Notes: generated from the sequence alone by a model not told the origin. Positions 1-8,892 are shown, counted from the stretch's first letter. The stretch is DNA of 23,346 bases from Termitomyces sp. T153 (GCA_018296165.2 JACKQL020000258.1:1-23346); one strand, 5' to 3'. A program made the numbers and translations.

Positions 1-95
1 ACTAACACTAACACTAACACTAACACTAACACTAACACTAACACTAACACTAACACTAACACTAACACTAACACTAACACTAACACTAACACTAA
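1..95. repeat. Telomere-like array, (ACTAAC)n = TTAGTG on the G strand
   Basis: Fifteen perfect ACTAAC hexamers plus five bases of a sixteenth stand at the very start of the window. Read on the other strand the unit is TTAGTG. The C-rich strand runs 5' to 3' inward, as it should at a left chromosome end. The usual fungal telomere unit is TTAGGG, so this differs at one base and has no run of G longer than one. Calling it a telomere rests on its terminal position, orientation and near match; it could instead be an ordinary hexanucleotide microsatellite at a contig end. Confidence 0.75.
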
Positions 96-730
96 GTTAT
101 ATTTGCTTTGCTGTTGAGTAAATCGTTGCTAACTTCCTTCCCAGAATCTTCTGACAACGCTGGTAGACCTGGAAGCAACTCCGGCTGGGTGAGCTTTTAT
201 ATCTCAGTTCATGTTTTTTCCTCTCAAATTTCTAACGATTTCTTGCAGACCGATGAGTTGGGCAGCAGTGCTCCAATTCATTTATATCGCATATGTACAA
301 ATCCTGTAACCTGGAGGGGGAACAAACAAAGGACAGATGCGCTGCGTTGGCTGGAGATGTGTATAAATCGCTATAGCTCAATCTTGAGCCGGATATCACC
401 GAAGTATCTGGTCCTAGCGTAATTTCAATCGATTGTACTACAGACTAGCTACTAATACCTTGCAGGGCTCTCTGCCATGATAATGGTGCATGCCACAAGA
501 CTATCAAGGCGTTTGACAGACAAGATCTCCTTGTTGCCGCCTTCCATCTTACGGAATGCAGAGAGTGTGATGTGCTGTGGGAATATGGTGATGACAACAT
601 CAGGCATGGTGCCACGTTTGAGATCAATGGTGCTGAGGTCCACTATTCGTGGCGGAGCCATGGAAAGAGGCCCTCAAAACATGTTTTTAATGCATCTCGA
701 TTTGAACCTGTGAGTGCTGCATTGTCCTAA
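96..730 (+). CDS. Unrecognised subtelomeric spliced gene, 5' truncated at the telomere repeat
   Basis: The frame is open from base 96, directly after the telomere repeat, with no ATG before the first intron. Probable introns are 189-248 (GTGAGC...TTGCAG) and 419-465, which has a textbook branch site CTACTAAT ten bases before its CAG. The frame 249-418 joins in phase to 466-709. That exon is rich in Cys and His and reads like a real protein, for example LCHDNGACHKTIKAF and ECRECDVLWEYGD. Translation reaches TAA at 728-730. Alternatively a donor at 710 (GTGAGT) may join to 789 and end at 845. An acceptor at about 143 may start the first visible exon, and a second frame across 144-300 also looks protein-like, so exon 1 is uncertain. 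I recognise no family. It may be the remnant of a subtelomeric gene family or of a transposon. Confidence 0.4.
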
Positions 731-1183
731 GTCTGATGGTTTGTACTTAGTGTTAGTGCGGGCATGCAATTGTGGTTGCGTCAGGGAGGAATTTGATCGA
801 CTACGTGTGGTAGAATTTGGAAGGATTGGAGGATTAATTTCTTGACACTTGCCAGGGTAAGATGGGTTGGAAGATGCAGAGATTTCTTGAAACCTGCCAA
901 GACTAACTTGTATAATGTGTATACAAAATTGTAATTACTTGCTATCCTTCTCGTATAATTGTACTTATATTGTATATACTTGTATCTACTCGCTAGACAT
1001 TGTATAATGTGTTATATCTGTCATGTTAAACTAGAGAAGATATTCTAAGTACGTTGACATGACCACTACGAGTCAATGTACTAGCATATCTTCTTTAGTT
1101 TGATTCATTCTTTCCGTTCTAGACTATCAAATTCTGTGAGCCTTGTCTCCTCATCCAGCATTAGGAACACTCAACAATCCATT
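731..1183. other. AT-rich gene-free stretch
   Basis: No supported gene. The stretch 900-1020 is made of TGTATA, TGTATAATGTG and similar alternations. At 747-758 lies a perfect TTAGTG dimer, the telomere unit in inverted orientation. The rest is occupied by the inverted repeat listed separately and by unique sequence leading into the first repeat module. Confidence 0.6.
1027..1103. repeat. Long imperfect inverted repeat (hairpin)
   Basis: The left arm, about 1027-1059, begins AAACTAGAGAAGATATTC. The right arm, about 1071-1103, read on the other strand begins AAACTAAAGAAGATATGC. The arms match at most positions over about 30 bases with one base of length difference, around a loop of about a dozen bases. 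It could be the remnant of a foldback element or two abutting terminal repeats. No coding sequence is associated. Confidence 0.6.
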
Positions 1184-1404
1184 GAGCAGAGAGACTGTCA
1201 ATGACAAGTCCATCAACAACAATGCTCAGCACATGAGTGTTGAATCACTCATCATTGATGGTCTCTCTGCTTAAGGAAAACCCCTCCTTCAAATGTGAGT
1301 GTAATGAGCTCAATGCTAACTGTTGAACAATCAAATCAAATGAACTTTGGTAGTATGGTGAGCACAGTTGGTGAGCATGTCTTAGAGTGCATTGATGTGG
1401 CAAA
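1184..1404. repeat. Subtelomeric module M, copy 1
   Basis: First of three same-strand copies of a ~220-bp module starting GAGCAGAGAGAC and running into an 85-bp array. Its first 87 bases form a hairpin: 1186-1204 pairs with 1252-1270 at 17 of 19 positions. The remainder (AAGGAAAACCCCTCC onward) is shared with the other copies. Confidence 0.75.
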
Positions 1405-1735
1405 TACTACTTTATTCGTCGTTGACGAACTGCTCTGTATCAATGCTTGCTGATTACTTGCTGGGTGTGTGCCTGCATACTGTATGAAATGCTACTTTAT
1501 TCGTCGTTGACGAACTGCTCTGTATCAATGCTTGCTGATTACATGCTGGGTGTGTGCCTGCATACTGTATGAAATGCTACTTTATTCGTCGTTGACGAAC
1601 TGCTCTGTATCAATGCTTGCTGATTACATGCTGGGTGTGTGCCTGCATACTGTATGAAATGCTACTTTATTCGTCGTTGACAAACTGCTCTGTATCAATG
1701 CTTGCTGATTACTTGCTGGGTGTGTGCCTGCATAC
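1405..1735. repeat. 85-bp satellite array, block 1
   Basis: Four tandem units with a period of exactly 85 bp; the GAAATGCTAC landmark recurs at 1486, 1571 and 1656. Each unit carries the dyad TTCGTCgttGACGAA and the block TGCTGGGTGTGTGCCTGC. Because 85 is not a multiple of three, the short open frames in this array cannot be a repeated protein. Confidence 0.85.
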
Positions 1736-1748
1736 TGTCTACCATCAC

Positions 1749-1969
1749 GAGCAGAGAGACCATCGATGACAAGTCAATTAACAACAATGTTCAGCACATG
1801 AGTGTTGAATCACTCATCATTGATGGTCTCTCTGCTTAAGGAAAACCCCTCCTTCAAATGTGAGTGTAATGAGCTCAATGCTAACTGTTGAACAATCAAA
1901 TCAAATGAACTTTGGTAGTATGGTGAGCACAGTTGGTGAGCATGTCTTAGAGTGCATTGATGTGGCAAA
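1749..1969. repeat. Subtelomeric module M, copy 2
   Basis: Second copy, 565 bp after copy 1. Hairpin arms are 1751-1769 and 1817-1835; 18 of 19 positions pair, one more than in copy 1. It follows the junction CATACTGTCTACCATCA, also seen in slightly changed form before copy 3. Confidence 0.75.
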
Positions 1970-2310
1970 TACTACTTTATTCGTCGTTGACGAACTGCTC
2001 TATATCAATGCTTGCTGATTACTTGCTGGGTGTGTGCCTGCATACTGTATGAAATGCTACTTTATTCGTCGTTGACGAACTGCTCTATATCAATGCTTGC
2101 TGATTACTTGCTGGGTGTGTGCCTGCATACTGTATGAAATGCTACTTTATTCGTCGTTGACGAACTGCTCTGTATCAATGCTTGCTGATTACTTGCTGGG
2201 TGTGTGCCTGCATACTGTATGAAATGCTACTTTATTCGTCGTTGACGAACTGTTCTGTATCAATGCTTGCTGATTACATGCTGGGTGTGTGCCTGAATAC
2301 TGTATGCTAC
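1970..2310. repeat. 85-bp satellite array, block 2
   Basis: Four more units, differing at a few diagnostic sites: CTCTATATC or CTCTGTATC, and ACTTGCTGG or ACATGCTGG. The last unit ends in the variant GTGCCTGAATACTG that leads into the spacer also found at 3235. Confidence 0.85.
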
Positions 2311-2536
2311 TGTAGCCTCTTATTCTGTGTTCTCAGAGCCTCATTTTCTGTGTTTTCTCATCCTGTGTCCTGAGTCTAGTCTCATCATCTTGTGCTGCTG
2401 TATTTGTCGTTGACGGAGTGCCCTATATCACTGGGTCACTTAGTTTGCTCATTACTTGCTGGGTGTGTGCCTGCATACTGTATGAAATGCTACTTTATTC
2501 GTCGTTGACGAACTGCTCTGTATCAATGCTTGCTGA
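2182..2536. repeat. Higher-order duplication, copy A
   Basis: This stretch recurs apparently without change 925 bp later, at 3107-3461. It includes an 85-bp unit, a ~150-bp non-satellite spacer (about 2310-2460, starting CTGTAGCCTCTTATTC) and the start of the next array. The match ends near 2537, where ACATGCT here corresponds to ACTTGCT in copy B. The identity suggests recent unequal exchange or gene conversion. Confidence 0.75.
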
Positions 2537-3230
2537 TTACATGCTGTGCCCGCATATGTATGAATGCTACTTTATTCGTCGTTGACGAACTGCTCTGTAT
2601 CAATGCTTGCTGATACTTGCTGGGTGTGTGCCTGCATACTGTATGAAATGCTACTTTATTCGTCGTTGACGAACTGCCTGTATCAATGCTTGCTGATTAC
2701 TTCGCTGGGTCTGATACCGCAAAATGCTACTTTATTCGTCGTTGACGAACTGCTCTATATCAATGCTTGCTGATTACTTGCTGGGTGTGTGCCTGCATAC
2801 TGTATGAAATGCTACTTTATTCGTCGTTGACGAACTGCTCTGTATCAATGCTTGCTGATTACATGCTGGGTGTGTGCCTGCATACTGTATGAAATGCTAC
2901 TTTATTCGTCGTTGACGAACTGCTCTGTATCAATGCTTGCTGATTACTTGCTGGGTGTGTGCCTGCATACTGTATGAAATGCTACTTTATTCGTCGTTGA
3001 CGAACTGCTCTGTATCAATGCTTGCTGATTACATGCTGGGTGTGTGCCTGCATACTGTATGAAATGCTACTTTATTCGTCGTTGACGAACTGCTCTGTAT
3101 CAATGCTTGCTGATTACTTGCTGGGTGTGTGCCTGCATACTGTATGAAATGCTACTTTATTCGTCGTTGACGAACTGTTCTGTATCAATGCTTGCTGATT
3201 ACATGCTGGGTGTGTGCCTGAATACTGTAT
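2460..3230. repeat. 85-bp satellite array, block 3
   Basis: About nine units. Three near 2540-2720 carry small deletions, for example CATATGTATGAATGC and GATACCGCAAAATGC, so the period slips there before returning to 85 bp from 2806 onward. Confidence 0.85.
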
Positions 3231-3461
3231 GCTACTGTAGCCTCTTATTCTGTGTTCTCAGAGCCTCATTTTCTGTGTTTTCTCATCCTGTGTCCTGAGT
3301 CTAGTCTCATCATCTTGTGCTGCTGTATTTGTCGTTGACGGAGTGCCCTATATCACTGGGTCACTTAGTTTGCTCATTACTTGCTGGGTGTGTGCCTGCA
3401 TACTGTATGAAATGCTACTTTATTCGTCGTTGACGAACTGCTCTGTATCAATGCTTGCTGA
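3107..3461. repeat. Higher-order duplication, copy B
   Basis: Counterpart of 2182-2536 with a 925-bp period, including the spacer at about 3235-3385. Short open frames here and at 2182-2373 are identical only because the DNA is duplicated; they are not considered genes. Confidence 0.75.
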
Positions 3462-3575
3462 TTACTTGCTGGGTGTGTGCCTGCATACTGTATGAAATGC
3501 TACTTTATTCGTCGTTGACGAACTGTTCTGTATCAATGCTTGCTGATTACTTGCTGGGTGTGTGCCTGCATACTG
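3385..3575. repeat. 85-bp satellite array, block 4
   Basis: The last two well-preserved units, ending in CATACTGTCTACTATCA directly before module M copy 3. Confidence 0.8.
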
Positions 3576-3586
3576 TCTACTATCAT

Positions 3587-3810
3587 GAGCAGAGAGACTG
3601 TCAATGACAAGTCCATCAACAACAATGCTCAGCACATGAGTGTTGAATGACTCATCATCAATGGTCTCTCTGCTTAAGAAAAACACCTCCTTCAAATGTG
3701 AGTGTAATGAGCTCAATGCTAACTATTGAACAATCAAATCAAATGAATTTTGGTAGTATGGCAAGCAGGGTTGGTGAGCATGTCTTAGTGTGCATTGATA
3801 TCCCAAATCC
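3587..3810. repeat. Subtelomeric module M, copy 3
   Basis: Third, more diverged copy. Hairpin arms are 3589-3607 and 3655-3673. It is followed not by an intact array but by one degraded 85-bp unit (about 3815-3850) and then by unrelated sequence. Confidence 0.7.
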
Positions 3811-4229
3811 TACTTTATTCATCATTGACAAAGTGCTCTGTATCAACAACCTATCGAGCTTTGGCCATCATCCCCATGTACATGTCTTCTTTCCCAAACT
3901 CTGGACTCTTGAATGTGCAAAGGGGAAAACACCATATCACCTTAGACTGGAGGAACACTCCATATCATACAAGCATAGCTTTTGCCCTACCTTGGTCACG
4001 TTGCACCAAGCCCCATATGCCAGCAAATTACCAGCAATCCTCAAAACTGAGCAAATTCAAGCATGCAACATCAAGCCTCGATCATTGCCAGAAACCCAGA
4101 TTATCCCTAGAGATCCTGTCATACACCTTGCCAACTACATCTCGTATCCATTGAAACAATACCTGTGACTGCTCGAGCTCCCAATGTCCATGTACAATCT
4201 GCTGCAACATTTGTCGTACATGTCTAATA
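3811..4229. other. Unique subtelomeric sequence, no supported gene
   Basis: After one worn copy of the satellite unit this stretch is unlike the repeats. Open frames across 3795-4168 exist in two forward frames, but they begin inside the repeat and look like nothing I recognise. I do not call a gene here. Confidence 0.45.
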
Positions 4230-4312
4230 CTCCCCGTAGTCTAGTGGAATACTCTTGAAACCTTCTAAGCCTTCCATCTCTGCAGGTTCTGGGTTCGATC
4301 CCCAGTCCTTGC
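4230..4312 (+). pseudogene. tRNA-like element (tRNA pseudogene or SINE head)
   Basis: A good RNA polymerase III A box, TAGTCTAGTGG (4237-4247), is followed 44 bases later by a good B box, GGTTCGATCCC (4292-4302). The T arm is perfect: CTGGG, TTCGATC, CCCAG (4289-4305). The expected acceptor stem fails, because 4230-4236 does not pair with 4306-4312, and the D and anticodon arms are poor, so a working tRNA is unlikely. A run of nine T follows about 24 bases downstream. A tRNA-derived SINE head or a decayed tRNA gene fits best. Confidence 0.6.
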
Positions 4313-4379
4313 TTTGTCTATCATGTTCCATGACATTTTTTTTTGTTCAACACCTACTAATGTTTTTTATTGAACCTTA

Positions 4380-4650
4380 TTGGAGCTACTAAGCATTGAG
4401 TCTAATCTCATCTTGTGCTGCTTTATCCGTCGTGGACGGAGTACTCTCTGCTTGTTCATTACTTCTTGACTCTGCACAGTACATGATGTCTACTGTAGCT
4501 TTTTATTCTGTGTCCCCTCATCCTGTGTCCTCAGTCTAATCCCATCTTCTGCTGCTTTATCTGCCATCGACAGAGCACGCTCTACTTGTTCATTACTTCT
4601 TGATTCTGCACCTGCCTACTATATCTTATTCTGTCAGTTTTGTCCCCTTA
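4380..4650. repeat. Decayed copies of the satellite and spacer
   Basis: Two tandem diverged copies of the spacer plus half-satellite seen at 2380-2480 and 3305-3405. Each has TCTAATCYCATCTT, GCTGCTTTATC, a dyad and TTGTTCATTACTTCTTG. The dyad survives as TCCGTCgtgGACGGA near 4425-4439 and as an imperfect TCTGCCatcGACAGA near 4560. Confidence 0.6.
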
Positions 4651-4654
4651 TCCT

Positions 4655-5045
4655 GTACTCCAAGTCTACTATTCTCACCCTAACTTTCTTCACTCTCCAC
4701 CCCTGAGTCTCTTCACCCTGCACCCTGAGTCTGTTCACCCTCCATCTTGAGTCCCCTCACCATGCACCCTGTATCCCACTTCTCACCCTTCACTCTAATC
4801 CCTCACCCTGTATCCTGTCTCAAACCCTTCACTCCCTCTCACCCTTCACCCTTCACCCTAGTCTCTTCACCCTCTATCCCACCTCTCACCCTTCACCCTA
4901 GTCCTCTCACCCTGTATTCCACCTCTCACCCTAGTCCCTTCACCCTGCACCCTAGTCCCCTCACCCTGTATCCCACCTCGAACCCTGCACCCTAGTCCCC
5001 TCACCCTGCACCCTAGCTGAAATTTTCCAACCCTAGTCCACCCTA
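4655..5045. repeat. C-rich minisatellite built on CACCCT
   Basis: About 390 bp made of irregular 12-20-bp units such as CACCCTAGTCCCCTCACC, CACCCTGTATCCCACCTC and CACCCTTCACCC. The strand bias is extreme: C-rich on the plus strand, as for the telomere repeat. Many units contain CCCTAG, close to CCCTAA. It ends at a T9 run near 5052. Reading frames across it are by-products of the repeat. Confidence 0.8.
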
Positions 5046-5059
5046 AGTCCATTTTTTTT

Positions 5060-5825
5060 TTCTCTAGATAACACTAAGCGATGTATATAACTAGTGAGTG
5101 GGAAACATGTGATGTAATGCAATCTAGATGATAAGCATTGCAAGCACTATATGAGACTACTCTGAATATATTCCTAGAGATTCTGTGCATATCAGCAATT
5201 AAATGGCACTCACAATGTGAGTGTCATATTATTAGAATCACAAGCATGTCTATACTTGGTGTATATATGCTTGTGTACATGGCATACAATTTGTGACATT
5301 GTGATGCTGGTGTCACACCGTGACACATTATAGTGATGAAAGTGTTTTAGGAAATTGTGAGATAAACTCTTGGTCAAATAGCATAAAATATGCATCATTT
5401 GAAAGGTGTATTATAGCCAAAGGGCTCACACCTTGCTCATTAGTCATACAGACACCATAGTAATCCATAGAGGGAATTATTCTCTGTAAAAATCCTTGTT
5501 AATCAATCTCAAAGTCACTAGTAAACAAGGAAATATAGAGACAAATAAAGAGTTGTGAGATGCAAATATACATGATATAGATAATCCTACTGTGAAAGGG
5601 GAAAGATACAAACATATTTGAGAGTACTATTGAGGTGGAACAAAATGTCACATGTGACATAATACAAAAAAGTGTTTTCTTGTCATAAAATGAGAACTAC
5701 TGCACCAAATCACATGATCTAAGTAGTTCTGAGTAGCCTATGGATATACCAAGAGCTCACAATGCCCAAATATAGTACATAACCTTATAAAACATCACAA
5801 AATTACAAAGCATAGAAGAAAATAT
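5060..5825. other. AT-rich gene-free stretch with short dyads
   Basis: No supported gene. It contains several dyad-like words: ACTCACAATGTGAGT (about 5209), GTGTCACACCGTGACAC (about 5310) and GTCACATGTGACAT (about 5648). The segment 5685-5800 appears to be an older, partial relative of the 169-bp repeat that follows. Confidence 0.5.
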
Positions 5826-6320
5826 GTAAAAAATGGGCTGTTCATTGATTGTACACTAGTGAGGTAGGATAATGTCATGTGACTTTCTTCATTATTGTGA
5901 GCTCTTTATAAGGTCTTTATCTAACTGAAATACTGTCACACTTAAGCAATTCAACCACTTGATCATCAACAGCACTGGGATATTAATAAAGGTGTATGAA
6001 AATAGAGTACTAATTGATTGTGTCCTGTTGAAACAGGATCAAGTCACATGACTTACTTCACTGTTGTGAGCTCTTGGGTGGATGTCTAGTCACCCAAAAT
6101 ACTCTTACACAAAATGAATCTAACCACTTTCTGAGCCAGAACAATGGTATTTTGTAGAAAACATGTAAAAATGGGGTCTTTAGTGATTATGTGGTAGTGA
6201 GGCAGGGTGAGGTCACATGACCTATTTCATTGTTGTGAGTTCTTGGATATATATCTAGGAACCTTAAATACTGTTACACTTAAGTAATTCAACCACTTTC
6301 TGACCCATAGCACTGGGTCC
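5826..6320. repeat. 169-bp tandem repeat, three diverged copies
   Basis: Shared landmarks in order: AAAATGGG, TGATTGT/TGATTATG, a GTCACATGAC-type word, TTCATTGTTGTGAG, AAATACTGTYACACTTAAG, TCAACCACTT. The GTCACATGAC words lie at 5874, 6043 and 6212, so the period is 169 bp twice. The copies differ at many sites, so the repeat is old compared with the 85-bp satellite. Function unknown. Confidence 0.7.
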
Positions 6321-6328
6321 AAATCCTG

Positions 6329-6350
6329 GAAGTTTTAGCATTAAAACTTC
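6329..6350. repeat. Perfect 9-bp stem, 4-nt loop hairpin
   Basis: GAAGTTTTA (6329-6337), loop GCAT, TAAAACTTC (6342-6350). It sits at the boundary between the AT-rich repeats and the more GC-balanced region that follows. It could be a terminator-like or cruciform structure, or chance. Confidence 0.5.
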
Positions 6351-6443
6351 GGACTCGTATACTAGCGATTAGTTGAAGCTATCGATTGATCTTAATTACA
6401 CCCACAATGTCATATATGTCATTCAGAAACAGCAGGTAGATCG

Positions 6444-7039
6444 ATGAATACCTCTCAAAAGCTAGGCCTGTATCATTTATCAGGCGATGATGATGGTTTA
6501 CAAGATCCACTTTGTACTCGGACTCGGATCACTTATGGTACGCAATTCCAAAAACGCGGTCATCGGCACCAGAGCGCGAAGGTCAACCAAGTAAACGCCA
6601 ACGCTAGGCCAAAATTGATCATAGTCAAATGCTTAGTCTCGTGGATTGTCTAGTGCGCCTGGCAAGTCCACATCAAAGCCGTCGTCGCTTCTCTTTTGCA
6701 CGGTATGTTTTAGGCTTCTTCCCGGCCCCAGTCTCCTTCCCAGTCTCAGACTCCTTCCCTCCTGGATTCACATTCACAAGCGATGAGGTTCCTTTGCTCT
6801 TCTCCTGGCACACGCGCCCAACGCATTTCTCATTTCACAAAGAACGACTTGCCGGTATTCCACGCCGCATTCGTCCGTGCCCTTCGCTCGCCACCTCAGT
6901 TGTCGATGCCGTTGGTCCCTCTCAGGGTCTAGGCCCCACATCCACCGTTGCCGAACAGACGCTCAGGAATCTCTCTTGCAAGTCCCTCTTCAAGTCCTAT
7001 TATAAAAGCACATTTACGATGCCTATCCAGCCAGAGTGA
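6444..7039 (+). CDS. Possible genes of unknown product, two overlapping ATG frames
   Basis: One forward frame runs from an ATG at 6444 to 6653 (69 codons), and another from an ATG at 6629 to 7039 (136 codons). The second is proline and serine rich (FPAPVSFPVSDSFPPGF) with no recognisable domain, signal peptide or membrane segment. Base composition turns from AT-rich to balanced here, which is compatible with genic DNA. I could not join the frames by convincing introns. They may be exons of a longer gene together with the segment at 7040-7436, or non-coding. Confidence 0.25.
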
Positions 7040-7436
7040 GAAGCACATTGGATTAGTTTATGTCGAGTTTGCGGAGGGCGTGCTTTCTGATCGCGTGGTG
7101 GATGTTTTCAAGCTGTCTAATGATGATATCGTACTTCAGGTGAGCAGCATAAGTTTAACTAGATACCTCACCCAATGACAGGGTGCACGCCTCCTCGCGA
7201 ACTTCGCAAATGATATAGAAGCCCCGCATGATGCACGGATCTTCTCACACCTCCCAGTTCTGCACGATGTGACAATTGTATCAACCATCACCGCTTCCTC
7301 GCCCTCCATCTCCACTTCGGCGTCTCTGCCGCACATGCCGCACATGCACACCCACACGCATGGCATGTCTGTATACACTGTACCTCGATCTGATGTTCTC
7401 TCAGCACTCTATATATCGGCGGAAGGGCCGCTGTGA
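7040..7436 (+). CDS. Coding-like segment, unknown product
   Basis: An open frame through 7040-7139 (SEKHIGLVYVEFAEGVL...) ends at CAG followed by GTGAGC. A CAG at about 7180 could end a ~43-bp intron and resume with GARLLANFANDIEAPHDARI. It then stays open through a His/Met-rich tail (PHMPHMHTHTHG) to a TGA near 7436. Residue use is protein-like but no family is recognised and no start codon is assigned. Confidence 0.25.
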
Positions 7437-7439
7437 TTT

Positions 7440-8530
7440 CTATCCCTAGTGATGGTCGTGTATGTATTTATACCAGAATCCTAAAAACTTTAAAAGCTCT
7501 TTGGAGCGCTGTATGACTCACACTACATAGCATTCATTTTGACTAGGCTAAGCATCGAGATTTAACCTAGCCGCAGAGTTTGCTGTTGCTGGATGGTCAG
7601 TTGGTCTCCGTTTCGCGAATTTGGCAAATTTCGGACGATGATTAGGCAGGTCGTGGTGAGGAGGAGGGAGGCGTTGAGATTGATTGAGAGGGGTGAGTCG
7701 TGAGTACACCTCGTTCACTCACTTCTCAAGTTTTGTTCGAGGTTGGTTGTGGTGTTGGTCTGGGTGATCGTGGATACTCAGGTACTAGTGCAGACTGACT
7801 ATGACTTTAATTCCTCTTTTGGGAAGCTATGATTGGTTGTTTTTTTCGATTTTGGCTAGGTTAGCGTTGCTTAATTAGCGTTGCTTGACGCGATAATTCT
7901 CAAGAGATACATGTTACCTATCTCGTCGTCCTCAGTCCTTTATGTATCAGGTGTACAATGCTCCTTGGTTTCCGTCTCTCGTCAAAGATGAACAATAAAA
8001 TTACAAATTGATATGTGTGAGGTTTGCATTCGTAGGTTCAAGATCGAGGGCAGCGACAGTAGCGGCCCCCGCCCTATCACACCCTCCTCTCAAGGCTTCA
8101 GTCTTCTTCAAAGAATTCAAACTCATTATTCTCTGCTGAGCGTCGGTTGAATGGTCGGATGTCGATGCTTAGGGATGAGATTATGGCTAAAAGGGAGGTG
8201 TTGAGATTTTCCAGAGGTTAACGTCTCGATGCATAATTTGACATTAGTCTGTCTTAAATAAGGAGGTACTCGCGGGTGATCCGATTTATCGTTGTTAGTG
8301 CCATGGGGTGAGCCTTGCCTAGTGTACGTGTGATGCCTGTATGTAGATAGGCAATTCAGGCAGTTGTTCATACTGAAGGGGCAGGAAGATGAGATTGTGT
8401 GGTTCTGTTAAGTGCATCCGCTAGACGCAATACGAGATGATATTTACATAAAACAAGACGAGTTCATCCACACTGTCCATATTTTTACCCTGCCGCGCAA
8501 TCGAGAATTAGCCAGCCAGTGAGTAAACTA
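7440..8530. other. No supported gene
   Basis: About 1.1 kb without a convincing open frame on either strand. One small feature is a tandem TTAGCGTTGCTT duplication at about 7861-7887. Two segments (7635-7690 and 8130-8215) resemble each other loosely at protein level but are too short to interpret. Confidence 0.4.
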
Positions 8531-8536
8531 TTCAGA

Positions 8537-8892
8537 TTCGGCGTACGCACCTCTTTTATCACTATGACGCAGCGTGCTTCCACAACTTCCTGAACGTTTT
8601 AGGTATCCCTGTCCCCTGCACGAGGACCCATATTATTTTTGACCTGAGACAAGCATACGAGTTGTCGCAAGCAGTGTACCAGACAAAAAGGTTGTACCTT
8701 GTTCCCGGTGTCCTTCGCATGGTTAGGTTCATTGTTCGTTGGGTACACCATTGCATTGATGTGTTTGATAATGCTGGGACTGCTTACAACGCGGATGAGA
8801 CGGCGAAGGAAGAACATGGCAAATTCAGTTTCTTGCTGTGTTTCGTCGTGCCGTCGTCAGATCGAAGGGAAGTTATTCAATTTCCACGGTAG
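8537..8892 (+). CDS. Coding-like open segment, unknown product
   Basis: The frame stays open for about 118 codons to TAG at 8890-8892. Its composition is natural for a protein, with segments such as DLRQAYELSQAVYQTKRLYL and RFIVRWVHHCIDVFDNAG. No ATG lies at the upstream end, so it would be an internal or last exon, or a gene fragment. I recognise no domain. A second segment 30 bp downstream may belong to the same gene. Confidence 0.35.

Noticed and set aside
2182..3298. Identical 63-codon open frames at 2182-2373 and 3107-3298
   Set aside because: They lie inside the 85-bp satellite and its 925-bp duplication. The unit length is not a multiple of three and the frames start at non-ATG codons, so they are copies of repeat DNA, not genes.
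1405..3575. CRISPR-like array of regularly spaced repeats
   Set aside because: Units are head-to-tail with no unique spacers, and the window is eukaryotic.
3647..4168. 173-codon forward frame
   Set aside because: It begins inside module M copy 3, overlaps another equally long forward frame, and resembles no protein family.
4747..5052. Pro/Ser/Thr-rich forward frame and Gly/Arg-rich reverse frame
   Set aside because: Both are translations of the CACCCT minisatellite.
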